Below are positions 20,057-29,040 of a stretch of 64,000 nt of DNA, piece by piece. The stretch lies in NCBI RefSeq assembly GCF_900105965.1, contig NZ_FNTV01000001.1:2790001-2854000 (forward strand). Direction: 5' to 3'. The stretch is from Arthrobacter alpinus (GTDB taxonomy: Bacteria > Actinomycetota > Actinomycetes > Actinomycetales > Micrococcaceae). Position 1 is the first letter of the stretch. Each line of letters begins with the position of its first letter. Made by a program: the position numbers and the translations under genes. The notes under the pieces were generated by a model that saw only the letters and a program-made list of their open reading frames with translations, made no database searches and was not told where the DNA came from.

Positions 20057-20719
20057 GTGCGTAAAGTTTTCCAGGCCGAACTTCACCAGATTGGCGAAGG
20101 ACTCATCGAGATCTCCGACCTGGTTGGAGAAGCCGTTACCAAGGCCTCTGCAGCCTTTGCCGCGGCCGATCTCCAAGCGGCTCAGGAAGTTATCGCCGCG
20201 GACGCCCGCATTGACTTCCTGCAGAACGATTTGGACGAGCGCGCCATCGACGTTTTGGCGTTGCAGGGACCGGTTGCCAGTGATCTGCGCATGATCGTCG
20301 GATCGTTGCGCATGAGTGCTTCGCTTGAGCGCATGGGTGATCTGGCCCGGCACATTGCCCAGCTGACCCGCCTGCGTTTCCCGAACATCGTCATCCCGGC
20401 CCAGCTGACCGAAACATTCGCCGAGCTGGCCCGCCAGGACATGATCATTGCCGCCAAGGTTTCCGAGCTTCTCGAATCCCGGAATCTGGAACTCGTGGCC
20501 GATATTTCCACGGCCAAGATCGAGATCAACAAGCTGCACAAGAGCGTGTTCTCCACCATGGCCTCACCGGAATGGACGGAAACCCCGGCCACCACTGTGG
20601 ATGTCACCCTGGCCAGCCGCTACTTCGAGCGCTTCGGCGATCACGGCGTGTCCGTTGCCCGCAAGGTTTCCTACCTGGTCACCGGCGAATGGCAGCCCGA
20701 GGACTTCCTCGCCAGCTAA
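20057..20719 (+). CDS. phoU: Phosphate signalling protein PhoU
   Basis: A 220-residue all-helical protein of two PhoU repeats (roughly 15-105 and 115-205), each with the metal-binding E/DxxxD pattern. The opening MRKVFQAELHQIGEGLIEISDLV and the tail RYFERFGDHGVSVARKVSYLVTGEW are typical. It should restrain the SenX3-RegX3 kinase when phosphate is plentiful. The start is GTG at 20057, with GAAAGGA 9 nt upstream. Distance from any pst genes is notable: none lie in the window. Confidence 0.95.
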   Translation: MRKVFQAELHQIGEGLIEISDLVGEAVTKASAAFAAADLQAAQEVIAADARIDFLQNDLDERAIDVLALQGPVASDLRMIVGSLRMSASLERMGDLARHIAQLTRLRFPNIVIPAQLTETFAELARQDMIIAAKVSELLESRNLELVADISTAKIEINKLHKSVFSTMASPEWTETPATTVDVTLASRYFERFGDHGVSVARKVSYLVTGEWQPEDFLAS

Positions 20720-20737
20720 TTTTCCCGGTGGCGTTGC

Positions 20738-20808
20738 AAAAATGCGCCCGCCTCCCACTAATGAACCCCGTCTACGGGGCGCATTCTTGGGAGGCGGGCG
20801 CATTTTTT
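20738..20808. terminator. Bidirectional terminator after phoU
   Basis: A 20-bp stem: AAAAATGCGCCCGCCTCCCA pairs with TGGGAGGCGGGCGCATTTTT. It encloses a smaller CCCCG/CGGGG hairpin. T-runs are present on both strands, so it can stop phoU and also readthrough from gpmA. Confidence 0.95.
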
Positions 20809-20849
20809 CATTGGGCCGCACTCCTCGGGGTGGGAGTGCGTGGGGAACG

Positions 20850-20892
20850 ACGACGGCGGGTCACCCTTTCATCAAGGGTGACCCGCCGTCGT
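20850..20892. terminator. Bidirectional terminator after gpmA
   Basis: A 19-bp perfect stem: ACGACGGCGGGTCACCCTT at 20850-20868 pairs with 20874-20892 around a 5-nt loop. It starts 18 bp beyond the gpmA stop and has no long T-run. Confidence 0.8.
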
Positions 20893-20910
20893 TAGTACTT
20901 TAAGCGTTGG

Positions 20911-21657
20911 TTACTTCTTGCCCTGGTTGGCAACGGCCTGGATGGATGCTGCTGCTGCTTCCGGATCCAGGTACTTGCCGCCGGGGGTGATGGGAGCGAA
21001 GTTCTCATCGAGTTCGTAAACCAGCGGGATGCCCGTGGGGATGTTCAGGGACGCAATGGCCTCATCGGAGATGCCGTCCAGGTGCTTGACCAGGGCGCGC
21101 AGCGAGTTGCCGTGAGCCGTGACCAGAACCGTCTTGCCAGCCTTCAGGTCAACCTTGATGTCTGATTCCCAGTACGGGAGCAGGCGGACAAGGACGTCCT
21201 TAAGGCACTCGGTGCGCGGGAGGGCGTCGCCCAAGTCCGCGTAACGGGGATCGTGGGCCTGCGAGAATTCACTGTCGTCGGAGAGTGCCGGCGGCGGGGT
21301 GTCGTAGCTGCGGCGCCATTCCATGAACTGCTCCTCGCCGTATTCGGCCAGGGTCTGGGCCTTGTCCTTGCCCTGCAGTGCACCGTAGTGGCGCTCGTTC
21401 AGGCGCCAGTCGCGCTTGACGTCGATCCAGCCGCGGTCAGCAACATCGAGGGCGAGGTTCGCGGTGTTGATGGCACGCTTGAGGCGTGAGGTGTACAGCA
21501 CGTCGGGGAGAATATTGTTCTCAACCAACAGCTCACCGCCACGTGCGGCTTCGGCGCGGCCCTGATCATTCAGGTCTACGTCCACCCATCCGGTGAACAG
21601 GTTCTTGGCGTTCCACTCACTGTGGCCATGGCGTAGCAAAATCAACGTATAAGTCAT
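20911..21657 (-). CDS. gpmA: 2,3-bisphosphoglycerate-dependent phosphoglycerate mutase
   Basis: A 248-residue glycolytic enzyme that interconverts 3- and 2-phosphoglycerate. The phosphohistidine is H10 in [10 protein letters not shown], followed by [23 protein letters not shown] and [12 protein letters not shown]. The second active-site histidine is in [15 protein letters not shown]. The gene order gpm-senX3-regX3 is shared with mycobacteria. It stands alone, between the double terminator and a divergent methyltransferase. Confidence 0.97.
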   Translation of the reverse strand: MTYTLILLRHGHSEWNAKNLFTGWVDVDLNDQGRAEAARGGELLVENNILPDVLYTSRLKRAINTANLALDVADRGWIDVKRDWRLNERHYGALQGKDKAQTLAEYGEEQFMEWRRSYDTPPPALSDDSEFSQAHDPRYADLGDALPRTECLKDVLVRLLPYWESDIKVDLKAGKTVLVTAHGNSLRALVKHLDGISDEAIASLNIPTGIPLVYELDENFAPITPGGKYLDPEAAAASIQAVANQGKK

Positions 21658-21834
21658 GCTTTCATCCTACCGGGCGGTGCTGGGCGGCCCGAATTGCTAC
21701 GCGGCGGGGCTACTTCACGACGCGCCCGCGTGCCGTGAAGCTATGCGTGGAATTCACCACGAGTTCAGCGCATTTGTTCACAGCAGCGCCCACCCGCTGT
21801 CAGGATTTGGTGCGGGCGCGCCTAAACTTGATGT

Positions 21835-22701
21835 GTGGTTCAACGTGCGCAGCGGGTCAAGGGTGCCTCCAGCGACCCCGCAACACAGGCGGCGCGCCAG
21901 CGCAACAAACCATTTGGCAATGTCACTCGCGGCACCACCAACCCCAACCGCTTGCGTCGAGTTGACCGGTGGCTGGCCGGCCCACAGGCCTGGCGACTCT
22001 CCACGGAAGCAAACCCGCTGGTGGTTGACCTGGGCTACGGCGGCTCCCCTGCCACCGCCGTCGAGCTCTATTCACGCATCCACGCAGTATGTCCCAGTGC
22101 CCACGTGACGGGCATCGAAATTGAGCCCGAACGCGTCCGCATCGCCAAACATTTAGAACATGAGGGCCTTGACTTCCGGGTTGGCGGCTTTGAAATTCCG
22201 GTTCCTGGCAACGCGACCATGGTGCGCGCCTTCAATGTCCTGCGCCAATATGACGAGGCCGATGTCCGCCTTATTTGGGCCACCGTCTGTTCCCGCCTGA
22301 CACCGCTTGGCATCTTCGTTGACGGCACGTGCGATGAGATCGGCCGCCGCAGCACATGGGTTGCCCTGGGCGTTGACGGCCCGCAATCGCTAACCGTTTC
22401 CATGCGTTTTGGTGCCTTCGAGCTGCCCTCCGACGTTGCGGAACGGCTGCCCAAGGCCCTGATCCACCACAACATGCCGGGTGAAAAAATCCACGGATTC
22501 CTGCAGTCCATGGATAAGCATTGGCTCGCCGGCGCCTCGCTGGCGCCCTTCGGCTACCGACAGCGCTGGCTGCGCATGTGCAAAGCTATGTACGACGACG
22601 GATGGCCAGTTGTGCGCGCACCCTCCCGTTGGCGTTTGGGCGAGTTGACCGTGGCGTGGTCTGCCGTAGATCCGGACCCCATGGAGAGAGGCTCAGCCTA
22701 G
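21835..22701 (+). CDS. Class I SAM-dependent methyltransferase, substrate unknown
   Basis: A 288-residue protein with a Rossmann-type SAM motif I (NPLVVDLGYGGSPATAVELYSR), an acidic end of strand beta2 (HVTGIEIEPERVRIAKH) and TMVRAFNVLRQYDEADV at the motif IV region. The N-terminus (QRVKGASSDPATQAARQRNKPFGNVTRGTTNPNRLRRVDRW) is a basic lead typical of a conserved actinobacterial group. The start is GTG at 21835. The substrate cannot be inferred. It precedes the phzF-like gene by 38 bp and they may share a transcript. Confidence 0.8.
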   Translation: MVQRAQRVKGASSDPATQAARQRNKPFGNVTRGTTNPNRLRRVDRWLAGPQAWRLSTEANPLVVDLGYGGSPATAVELYSRIHAVCPSAHVTGIEIEPERVRIAKHLEHEGLDFRVGGFEIPVPGNATMVRAFNVLRQYDEADVRLIWATVCSRLTPLGIFVDGTCDEIGRRSTWVALGVDGPQSLTVSMRFGAFELPSDVAERLPKALIHHNMPGEKIHGFLQSMDKHWLAGASLAPFGYRQRWLRMCKAMYDDGWPVVRAPSRWRLGELTVAWSAVDPDPMERGSA

Positions 22702-22739
22702 CCGTGCCGCACCACGTGAAAACAGGAACGGAGCAGGTC

Positions 22740-23618
22740 ATGAGCGATGCAGTAATTCCAGAGGTTCTCCATCTCGCCGCGTTCGCCGATGGCCCCGGAG
22801 GCGGCAATTTGGCTGGCGTGGTGTTGGACGCCATGGAGCTCAGCGATGAACAAATGCTTGAGGTGGCCCGGGACGTGGGCTACTCGGAGACTGCTTTTGT
22901 CACCACAGCTCTTGACGCCAAGAGGAGTGCCAGTATCAGGTACTTCTCCCCCGGCGCCGAGGTGCCTTTTTGCGGCCACGCCACGGTAGCGACGGCCGTT
23001 GCCCTGGCTGAAAAATATGGTCCCGGCACCTTTTCGCTTGCCACTCAGGCCGGTGAAATAGTACTGCAGACAACCCCGTCCGAGCATGGCATGACGGCCT
23101 CATTCACGAGCCTTGAACCCTCCGTCACCGAGATCGCACCAACCGTACTGACACGCTTATTAGACTTGCTGGGGCTGGACGCCGAGCAGCTGCACCCCGG
23201 GTTTCCGGCCAAGTTGGCCTTTGCCGGAAACACGCATCCGATGATCGTTGTGCGTGACAGGGCGGATTTAGACAGTTTCACCTTTGATGCGCAGGGCCTG
23301 CGAACTCTGATGGATGAACAAGGCTGGGCCGGCACCGTCACAGTCATGTGGGTCGACAAAGACGGTGATCACGTACCGGTTTCGCTGGAGATCGAATCCC
23401 GGAACTTGTTCCCGGTTGGAAATATCAGGGAGGACCCGGCAACGGGTTCGGCCGCCGCGTCAACCGGCGCCTATCTGCGCTCCATAGGGGCTGTTCGCAC
23501 GCCGGCGTCGCTGGTTATCCGGCAAGGGCGGCACGTGGGCAGGCCGTGCATTTTGCATGCCAGTGTTCCAGCCCAGGGCGGCATTACGGTGACGGGAACT
23601 GCCACGCAGGTGGCGTGA
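22740..23618 (+). CDS. PhzF-family epimerase/isomerase
   Basis: A 292-residue protein of the PhzF/diaminopimelate-epimerase-like fold. Characteristic pieces are FADGPGGGNLAGVVLD, the catalytic-type glutamate in GYSETAFVT, VPFCGHATVATAVAL and the C-terminal EDPATGSAAASTGAYL. Most PhzF homologues have no known substrate and there are no phenazine genes here. I use the ATG at 22740 (AGGAACGGAGC upstream); the frame runs 219 nt further upstream inside the methyltransferase gene, but that is a shadow. Confidence 0.85.
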   Translation: MSDAVIPEVLHLAAFADGPGGGNLAGVVLDAMELSDEQMLEVARDVGYSETAFVTTALDAKRSASIRYFSPGAEVPFCGHATVATAVALAEKYGPGTFSLATQAGEIVLQTTPSEHGMTASFTSLEPSVTEIAPTVLTRLLDLLGLDAEQLHPGFPAKLAFAGNTHPMIVVRDRADLDSFTFDAQGLRTLMDEQGWAGTVTVMWVDKDGDHVPVSLEIESRNLFPVGNIREDPATGSAAASTGAYLRSIGAVRTPASLVIRQGRHVGRPCILHASVPAQGGITVTGTATQVA

Positions 23619-23666
23619 TCGCCACACTCGACGGCATCAGTGCACGCGGGCCATACCGTGTGGTGC

Positions 23667-24026
23667 TTACCAGGAAGAGCCGCGGTTTTGCTGTCCCCGA
23701 CCACGGCCGCGGACCTCGACCAACGCCGGGCGAACATCGGCCAGATAAACGCCAGCTGCCGTCGCTCCGGCCAGGCTCAAGATCAGCCCCATGCCAATCG
23801 AAGGAACACTCAGGGTCATGAGCGGACCAATGATGTACAGGAAGCCGAAGAACACGGCACCGCCGGTCAGGGCCAGCCAAAAACCCTTGGTCCTCTTGTA
23901 AACACGCTCAAAATCGCTGGACGAGGTGCGCACGCAATCGATTAGCGCCCACACCTGAATACCCAGCACCACCAGGCCCAGGGCAACCAGAATGAAAAAC
24001 TCTACAACGTTCAAAAAAGTGAGCAC
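23667..24026 (-). CDS. DUF2516-type small membrane protein
   Basis: A 119-residue protein with three to four hydrophobic segments (about residues 6-30, 48-66 and 70-95) and a basic C-terminal tail rich in Arg/Gly. The pattern VWALIDCVRTSSSDFERVYKRTKGFWLALTGGA matches the actinobacterial DUF2516 family as I know it. The function is unknown. It lies downstream of the trans-sulfuration gene and converges on phzF. Confidence 0.75.
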   Translation of the reverse strand: MLTFLNVVEFFILVALGLVVLGIQVWALIDCVRTSSSDFERVYKRTKGFWLALTGGAVFFGFLYIIGPLMTLSVPSIGMGLILSLAGATAAGVYLADVRPALVEVRGRGRGQQNRGSSW

Positions 24027-24103
24027 ACTTCAAGCTTACAGGGCGCCGTGATGGATGGAAGTGACCACCACCACCGGGGAAGACCCACCCGGCGCCCTGG
24101 GCG

Positions 24104-25282
24104 CTACTCGGACGCAGTCACCGTGGTCAGTGCCTGATCCAGATCGGCCCAGAGGTCTTCAACGTTTTCAATGCCAACACTCAGGCGCAGCAGATTCGCC
24201 GGTACGGAGATGGGCTCATTTGCATGCCGACGGCGGCGTTCAATGAGTGATTCCACGCCTCCCAGCGAGGTGGCCGGCGTCCATAGGCGCAGCGCCTCAA
24301 CCACGGCCTCGGCGACTGCCTCGCCACCTTCAACCTCAATGCACAGGATCGAGCCGAAGCCGGTCATCTGCGCCTGCGCCCTGAGGTGACCGGGGTCGGA
24401 AGGCAGGCCGGGGAACAAAACTCGGCTGACGCCGTCGTGCGCGTCAAGACGGCTGGCCAGCTCCATGGCACTTGCCTGCGAGCGCTCTACCCGCAAGGCC
24501 AGGGTGCGCAGTCCACGCAAGGCCAGCCAGGCCTCGAAGGGTCCGGCGATGGCGCCATGGATGGAGCGGTGGTGCAGAAGGGCATTGCGCAGCTCTGGGT
24601 TTGAGGTCAGCAAGGCCCCCATGATGACATCCGAGTGCCCCGAGAGGTATTTGGTGACCGAGTGCAGCACGATGTCCGAGCCGAGCTCCAACGGCTTTTG
24701 CACCAGAGGCGTTGAGAAGGTGTTGTCAGTGACCACCACGGCGCCAACTGCCTGCGCGGAGCGGCACAGGCCGTGGATGTCGGCCACCTCCAGCATGGGG
24801 TTTGTGGGGCTCTCCAACCACAGCATGTCCGCAGCCTTCTCCCCTGCCCCGGTGAGTGCGGCAATGACCTCATCGTTATTGGCGATGTCAACGGTCCGCA
24901 GCGTGAACAACCCCTTGGCCTCCAGCTCCTGCGCCATGACCAGTGCACCCTGATACGAGTGGATCGGCATCACGAGGATCCCGCCTGCCGGAATCAAGGA
25001 CAAGGCGGCGGAAACCGCGGCAAGGCCCGAACTGAAGATCAGGCCCGGGAGCGTAGCGCCTTCCAGCTGGGACAGTGCTTCTTCCAACGGATCCCAGGTG
25101 GGGTTCGAGTAGCGACCGTACGCCCTGTCTCCATCAACTACCGTCCCCGTGCCCACATAGGTCGAGGACAGGACGATCGGCGGGTTCACTGGGGCGTCAT
25201 GCTCGCGCGCGGGTCTTCCTGCGGCCACCACAACGGTGTCGGGGTGGAGATTGTCGGGATGCGAGGAAGGCTGGTGCGTCAT
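24104..25282 (-). CDS. PLP-dependent trans-sulfuration enzyme (cystathionine gamma-synthase/lyase family)
   Basis: A 392-residue Cys/Met-metabolism PLP enzyme. Visible are the phosphate-contact YGRYSNPTWDPLEEALSQLEG, the pyridine-ring DNTFSTPLVQKPLELG, and the PLP lysine K211 in HSVTKYLSGHSDVIMG. The C-terminus has FGSILCIEVEGG and ATSLGGVESLIERR. The family contains cystathionine gamma-synthases, gamma- and beta-lyases and O-acetylhomoserine sulfhydrylases, and the exact substrate cannot be fixed from sequence reading. No methionine genes flank it. It diverges from tmk. Confidence 0.85.
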   Translation of the reverse strand: MTHQPSSHPDNLHPDTVVVAAGRPAREHDAPVNPPIVLSSTYVGTGTVVDGDRAYGRYSNPTWDPLEEALSQLEGATLPGLIFSSGLAAVSAALSLIPAGGILVMPIHSYQGALVMAQELEAKGLFTLRTVDIANNDEVIAALTGAGEKAADMLWLESPTNPMLEVADIHGLCRSAQAVGAVVVTDNTFSTPLVQKPLELGSDIVLHSVTKYLSGHSDVIMGALLTSNPELRNALLHHRSIHGAIAGPFEAWLALRGLRTLALRVERSQASAMELASRLDAHDGVSRVLFPGLPSDPGHLRAQAQMTGFGSILCIEVEGGEAVAEAVVEALRLWTPATSLGGVESLIERRRRHANEPISVPANLLRLSVGIENVEDLWADLDQALTTVTASE

Positions 25283-25416
25283 ACCGTCCAGCGTAGACCG
25301 CGTACGTCGCCGCCGGGCTCAATATGACACAGGTGTTCAATATTTGGGACGCTCCCTTGTGGACAACGCGTTCCGGGGTCAAGGGTCCATACAGCTTGGG
25401 CCGGTAGGGTGGTGGA

Positions 25417-26067
25417 GTGACTCTTTCTACTGCCGCGCAGCCGGGCCTCTTCATTGCTTTTGAAGGTGGCGACGGTGCCGGAAAATCCACCCAGGCCGCC
25501 TTGCTCACCCAGGCCCTGTCCGACGCCGGACGCACAGTTTTGCGAACCCGTGAACCGGGCGGGACTCCCGTGGGCGAAAAGCTGAGATCGTTGGTGCTCG
25601 AACACGGCCAGGGAGAGATTGATGCCAAGACGGAGGCGTTGATCTTTGCCGCTGCCCGAGCTGCGCACGCCACACAGGTGATTACACCGGCCGTTGCGCG
25701 CGGTGAGATTGTTATTAGTGACCGCTACGCAGACTCCTCGATCGCATACCAGGGTGCCGGACGCGGTCTTGGCACGGAGGCAATCGTCAAGCTCAACGAT
25801 TGGGCCACGAGCGGGCTCTGGCCGGACCTGACAGTTTTGCTGGACGTCTCCCCTGCCGAGGGCCGCGAACGCCGAACCGCTGGGGAAGCTGCGGAGGACA
25901 GGATGGAGTCCGAGCCCGACGACTTCCACGCCACGATTCGCGCTGCCTTCCTGGAACTGGCCGCCGCAAATCCACAGCGCTACTTGGTTCTCCCCGCCGA
26001 CGGCTCCGTCACGGAGCTCTCGAAAGCAATTCAAGAACGCGTCTCCTCACTTATTGGCGTTTCATGA
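25417..26067 (+). CDS. tmk: Thymidylate kinase
   Basis: A 216-residue kinase phosphorylating dTMP to dTDP. The P-loop is FEGGDGAGKSTQA, the base/substrate motif is DRYADSSIAYQGAGRGLG, and the lid segment is RTAGEAAEDRMESE. Start is GTG at 25417. Its stop overlaps the start of the delta' gene (ATGA), a conserved tmk-holB pairing in actinobacteria that couples dTTP supply with replication. Confidence 0.96.
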   Translation: MTLSTAAQPGLFIAFEGGDGAGKSTQAALLTQALSDAGRTVLRTREPGGTPVGEKLRSLVLEHGQGEIDAKTEALIFAAARAAHATQVITPAVARGEIVISDRYADSSIAYQGAGRGLGTEAIVKLNDWATSGLWPDLTVLLDVSPAEGRERRTAGEAAEDRMESEPDDFHATIRAAFLELAAANPQRYLVLPADGSVTELSKAIQERVSSLIGVS

Positions 26068-27233
26068 GCGTCTGGGTTGACCTGCAGGGGCAGGAATCCG
26101 TGGTGGCGCAGCTGCGCCGGGCCGCGCAGTCCGGCTCCCCTACGCACGCGTGGCTTTTGACCGGCCCACCCGGTTCGGGGCGTTCCAATGCGGCGTTGGC
26201 CTTTGCCGCCGCGCTTGTGTGCGAGCAGCCCGAACTGGCCGCGCGTGGTTGCGGGGCATGCAAGGCCTGCCACACCACCATGAGCGGCACCAATGCTGAC
26301 GTGACCTTTGTGGCAACGGAGAAAACGACCATCACGATCGAGGAGTCGCGGGCCCTTGTGCGCAAGGCGCACGACAGCCCCTCCTCGGCTCGCTGGCGCG
26401 TCATGATCGTCGGAGATGCGGACCGCATGGCAGAGCGCACCACGAACGTGCTCCTGAAGGCGATCGAGGAGCCGCCGCCGCGCACCATCTGGATTCTGTG
26501 TGCCCCCAGCCCTGCCGATGTCCTCGTCACGATCCGTTCGCGCTGCCGCACCCTGACCCTGCGACTGCCTCCCGTGGCCGATGTTGCCGCGCTCCTGGTC
26601 CGCCGTGACGGGATTGACCCCGAGCTGGCACTGACGGCCGCCCGCGCCGCCCAAAGCCACATTGGCATTGCCCGCCGCCTGGCCACTGACTCCGGAGCCA
26701 GGGAGCGCCGCGATGCCACTGTCAGGCTCCCGCTGAACCTGCGTGATGTCACCACTGCAGTCATGGCCGCTGCGTCCCTGCTGGAATTGGCCCAGGCCGA
26801 GGCTGCCTCCTCCAATGAAGAGCGCGACGCCGTTGAAAAGGCCACGTTGCTGCGAAACCTTGGCGCCCCCGAGACCGGGACGCTTCCGCCATCCCTGCGC
26901 AGCCAGGTCCGTGCCTTGGAAGAGGACCAAAAACGCCGTGCCAAGCGTTCCGTGACGGACCACCTGGACCGTGCCCTGACGGACCTGTTGTCCTTCTACC
27001 GGGATGTGTTGGTTCTGCAGTTGGACGCCCGGGGAGGGTCCGGCGATGGGCCCGCATCGGTTGAACTGGTCAATGAACCACTGCGCACGGCGCTGGTGGA
27101 ATTTGCCGCCCGCGCCCGCCCCGAATCCACTCTCGAGCGGCTGGACGCCATCAACGCGGCCCGCCGCCGACTCACCACCACCAATGTTGCCCCGCTGCTG
27201 GCCCTTGAGGCCATGGCAGTCAGCCTGCTCTAA
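26064..27233 (+). CDS. holB: DNA polymerase III delta' subunit (clamp loader)
   Basis: A 389-residue AAA+ clamp-loader subunit. An N-terminal ATPase-like domain has THAWLLTGPPGSGRSNAALAFA, four zinc cysteines around CGACKACHTT, VMIVGDADRMAERTTNVLLKAIEEPPPRTI, and sensor 1-like SRCRTLTL. The P-loop has Arg where ATP-binding subunits have Lys (GSGRS). This fits the idea that delta' does not hydrolyse ATP, as in E. coli. The ATG at 26064 overlaps the tmk stop by 4 bp. An upstream extension inside tmk is a shadow. Confidence 0.9.
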   Translation: MSVWVDLQGQESVVAQLRRAAQSGSPTHAWLLTGPPGSGRSNAALAFAAALVCEQPELAARGCGACKACHTTMSGTNADVTFVATEKTTITIEESRALVRKAHDSPSSARWRVMIVGDADRMAERTTNVLLKAIEEPPPRTIWILCAPSPADVLVTIRSRCRTLTLRLPPVADVAALLVRRDGIDPELALTAARAAQSHIGIARRLATDSGARERRDATVRLPLNLRDVTTAVMAAASLLELAQAEAASSNEERDAVEKATLLRNLGAPETGTLPPSLRSQVRALEEDQKRRAKRSVTDHLDRALTDLLSFYRDVLVLQLDARGGSGDGPASVELVNEPLRTALVEFAARARPESTLERLDAINAARRRLTTTNVAPLLALEAMAVSLL

Positions 27234-27251
27234 CCTGTGAAGGACTTCCGT

Positions 27252-28793
27252 ATGCCTGCTGCTCATGTTCGACGGCGCCACCGCCTGATTCTCACGGTTG
27301 CGGCCAGCATCGGGGCTCTTTTGCTGAGCTCCTGCTCCGTGTTGGCTCCGGAGAAGAATACGGAGACCTCTGCTTCGGCCGAGATTGTGGGCGATGTTCC
27401 CGCCGAGCTGAAGGACTTTTACACGCAGCCGGTCACCTGGACCACCTGCAACGGCGGTTTTCAATGTGCCGAGGTGAAGGTGCCCCTGGACTATGAAAAG
27501 CCCGGCGATGACTCCATCAAGCTCTCCGCGATCCGGCTGCCGGCCAGTGGCAAGAGGCTTGGCGCCATGCTGGTCAATCCCGGCGGGCCGGGCGGATCCG
27601 GGGTGAACATGGTCAAGGACGGCGCACAGACGTATTTCTCTGACAAACTTCGCGGCGCCTATGACGTGGTGGGTTTTGATCCACGAGGAGTACAGCGTTC
27701 GGCCGGCGTGAAATGTCTGGACGACGCCCAGACGGATGCCGCCCGGCAGCAAGACTTCGATCTCTCCACTGATGCAGGCTTTGCCGCCGCCGAGGCCGAG
27801 ACGAAAAAGCAGTCGGAACTATGCCAAAAAAATTCCGGATCTGAGCTGGCTCACATCGACACGGTAAGCTCCGCCCGGGACTTGGATATTTTGCGTGCCA
27901 TCGTGGGCGATAAGCAGCTGAACTACATGGGCTTCTCCTACGGCACCAAACTTGGCGCAACCTACGCCGGGCTGTTCCCGGACCGGGTGGGGAAGTTCTC
28001 CCTTGACGGCGCGATGGACCCGTCCCTGGATATCGATGGGGTGTCCATGGGGCAGGCTGTTGGCTTTGAAAACGCGCTGCGGGCCTGGGCTGCCGATTGC
28101 CTCACCGGCACCGATTGCCCTGTGTCAGGAACCGTGGATGACGCCATGGGGCAGATCCAGGAATTGAACGGCGTCTACGCCGCAACTCCGCAACAAACAC
28201 CAGAAGGCCGGGTTGTGACGGGCACCGAGTTCACCGGCGCCTTGGCCTTTGGTATGTACTCCACGGACTTGTGGGAGCCGCTGAAGGGGGCGTTGACGCA
28301 GGCCTTTGCCGGTGACGCCTCCGGCATGCTCATGCTGGCCGACTTCTCCGCCGATCGTGATTCAAGCGGCGTGTACAACTCCAACACCTCCGCCGCGTTC
28401 ACGGCTATCAACTGTCTCGATTACCCCATGAACTCGGACACGGCACATATGCGCGAACAAGCCGAACTCTTGAAGAAGGCCGCACCGACCTTTGGCGATC
28501 TGTTGTCCTACTCGGGATTGACCTGCAAATACTGGCCCTACAAGGCAACAGGAAAACCCGCCCCGATCTCTGCAGCGGGGGCCGGCCCCATTCTGGTTAT
28601 TGGCACCACCGGGGACCCGGCAACACCCTACCCCTGGGCGCAGGATCTGGCGAAGCAGCTGGATTCGGGCGTTCTTGTCACGTGGAAGGGCGAGGGGCAC
28701 ACGGCCTATGGCCGCTCCAACGAATGCCTGACGTCCACGGTGGATGCCTACTTTGTGGATGGCAAGGTTCCGGCATCCGGGACCAGTTGCTGA
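27252..28793 (+). CDS. Secreted alpha/beta-hydrolase lipoprotein, tripeptidyl-aminopeptidase type
   Basis: A 513-residue protein with an N-terminal signal ending in the lipobox LLSSC. The alpha/beta-hydrolase core has the oxyanion-type MLVNPGGPGGSG, the nucleophile S229 in GFSYGTKLG, the acid region GTTGDPATPYPWA, and the catalytic histidine in GEGHTAYGRS. This matches the SCO/Tap-like secreted aminopeptidases that trim tripeptides from peptides outside the membrane. I use the ATG at 27252, with AAGGA 8 nt upstream; a GTG at 27237 would add 5 residues. It follows holB by 18 bp. Confidence 0.85.
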   Translation: MPAAHVRRRHRLILTVAASIGALLLSSCSVLAPEKNTETSASAEIVGDVPAELKDFYTQPVTWTTCNGGFQCAEVKVPLDYEKPGDDSIKLSAIRLPASGKRLGAMLVNPGGPGGSGVNMVKDGAQTYFSDKLRGAYDVVGFDPRGVQRSAGVKCLDDAQTDAARQQDFDLSTDAGFAAAEAETKKQSELCQKNSGSELAHIDTVSSARDLDILRAIVGDKQLNYMGFSYGTKLGATYAGLFPDRVGKFSLDGAMDPSLDIDGVSMGQAVGFENALRAWAADCLTGTDCPVSGTVDDAMGQIQELNGVYAATPQQTPEGRVVTGTEFTGALAFGMYSTDLWEPLKGALTQAFAGDASGMLMLADFSADRDSSGVYNSNTSAAFTAINCLDYPMNSDTAHMREQAELLKKAAPTFGDLLSYSGLTCKYWPYKATGKPAPISAAGAGPILVIGTTGDPATPYPWAQDLAKQLDSGVLVTWKGEGHTAYGRSNECLTSTVDAYFVDGKVPASGTSC

Positions 28794-28804
28794 AATAAGC
28801 ATGA

Positions 28805-28840
28805 GCGCGGGCCTGCCGATTTTGTACATCAGGCCCGCGC
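28805..28840 (+). terminator. Hairpin after the hydrolase gene
   Basis: GCGCGGGCCTG at 28805-28815 pairs perfectly with CAGGCCCGCGC at 28830-28840, 11 bp past the stop. There is no clean T-run, so it is a possible terminator or RNA-stabilising stem. Confidence 0.7.
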
Positions 28841-28901
28841 ATATTAGAGTTGTTACTTGTGTTCAGCACGTCAACCCGGTTCGGGTTGTAGCAGGACACA
28901 G

Positions 28902-28977
28902 GCCTCCATAGCTCAGTTGGTAGAGCGTTTCACTCGTAATGAAAAGGTCAACAGTTCGATTCTGTTTGGAGGCTCCA
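28902..28977 (+). tRNA. tRNA-Thr (anticodon CGT)
   Basis: A 76-nt cloverleaf. The acceptor stem is GCCTCCA/TGGAGGC, the D-arm GCTCAGTTGGTAGAGC, the anticodon loop CTCGTAA gives CGT, and the T-arm contains GTTCGAT. CCA is encoded at 28975-28977. A terminator follows at once. Confidence 0.95.
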
Positions 28978-28979
28978 CT

Positions 28980-29006
28980 AAAACCCCGCCACGGCGGGGT
29001 TTTTTG
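28980..29006 (+). terminator. Terminator after tRNA-Thr
   Basis: AAAACCCCGCC pairs with GGCGGGGTTTT around a short loop and runs into TTTTTT, 3 bp beyond the tRNA end. Confidence 0.9.
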
Positions 29007-29040
29007 GTTTAACGCTTGGTTTTATGCGGTGGGTGAGTGC

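Noticed and set aside
22521..22739. Upstream extension of the PhzF-like protein
   Set aside because: It lies in the methyltransferase gene, and the family start is at 22740.
24039..24099. CAGGGCGCCG/CGGCGCCCTG inverted repeat between the trans-sulfuration gene and DUF2516
   Set aside because: A 41-nt loop and no T-run make it a poor terminator; it may be chance in G/C-rich DNA.
26031..27752. 573-residue open frame on the minus strand opposite holB
   Set aside because: It overlaps two well-identified plus-strand genes and shows no family motif; long antisense frames are common in high-GC DNA.
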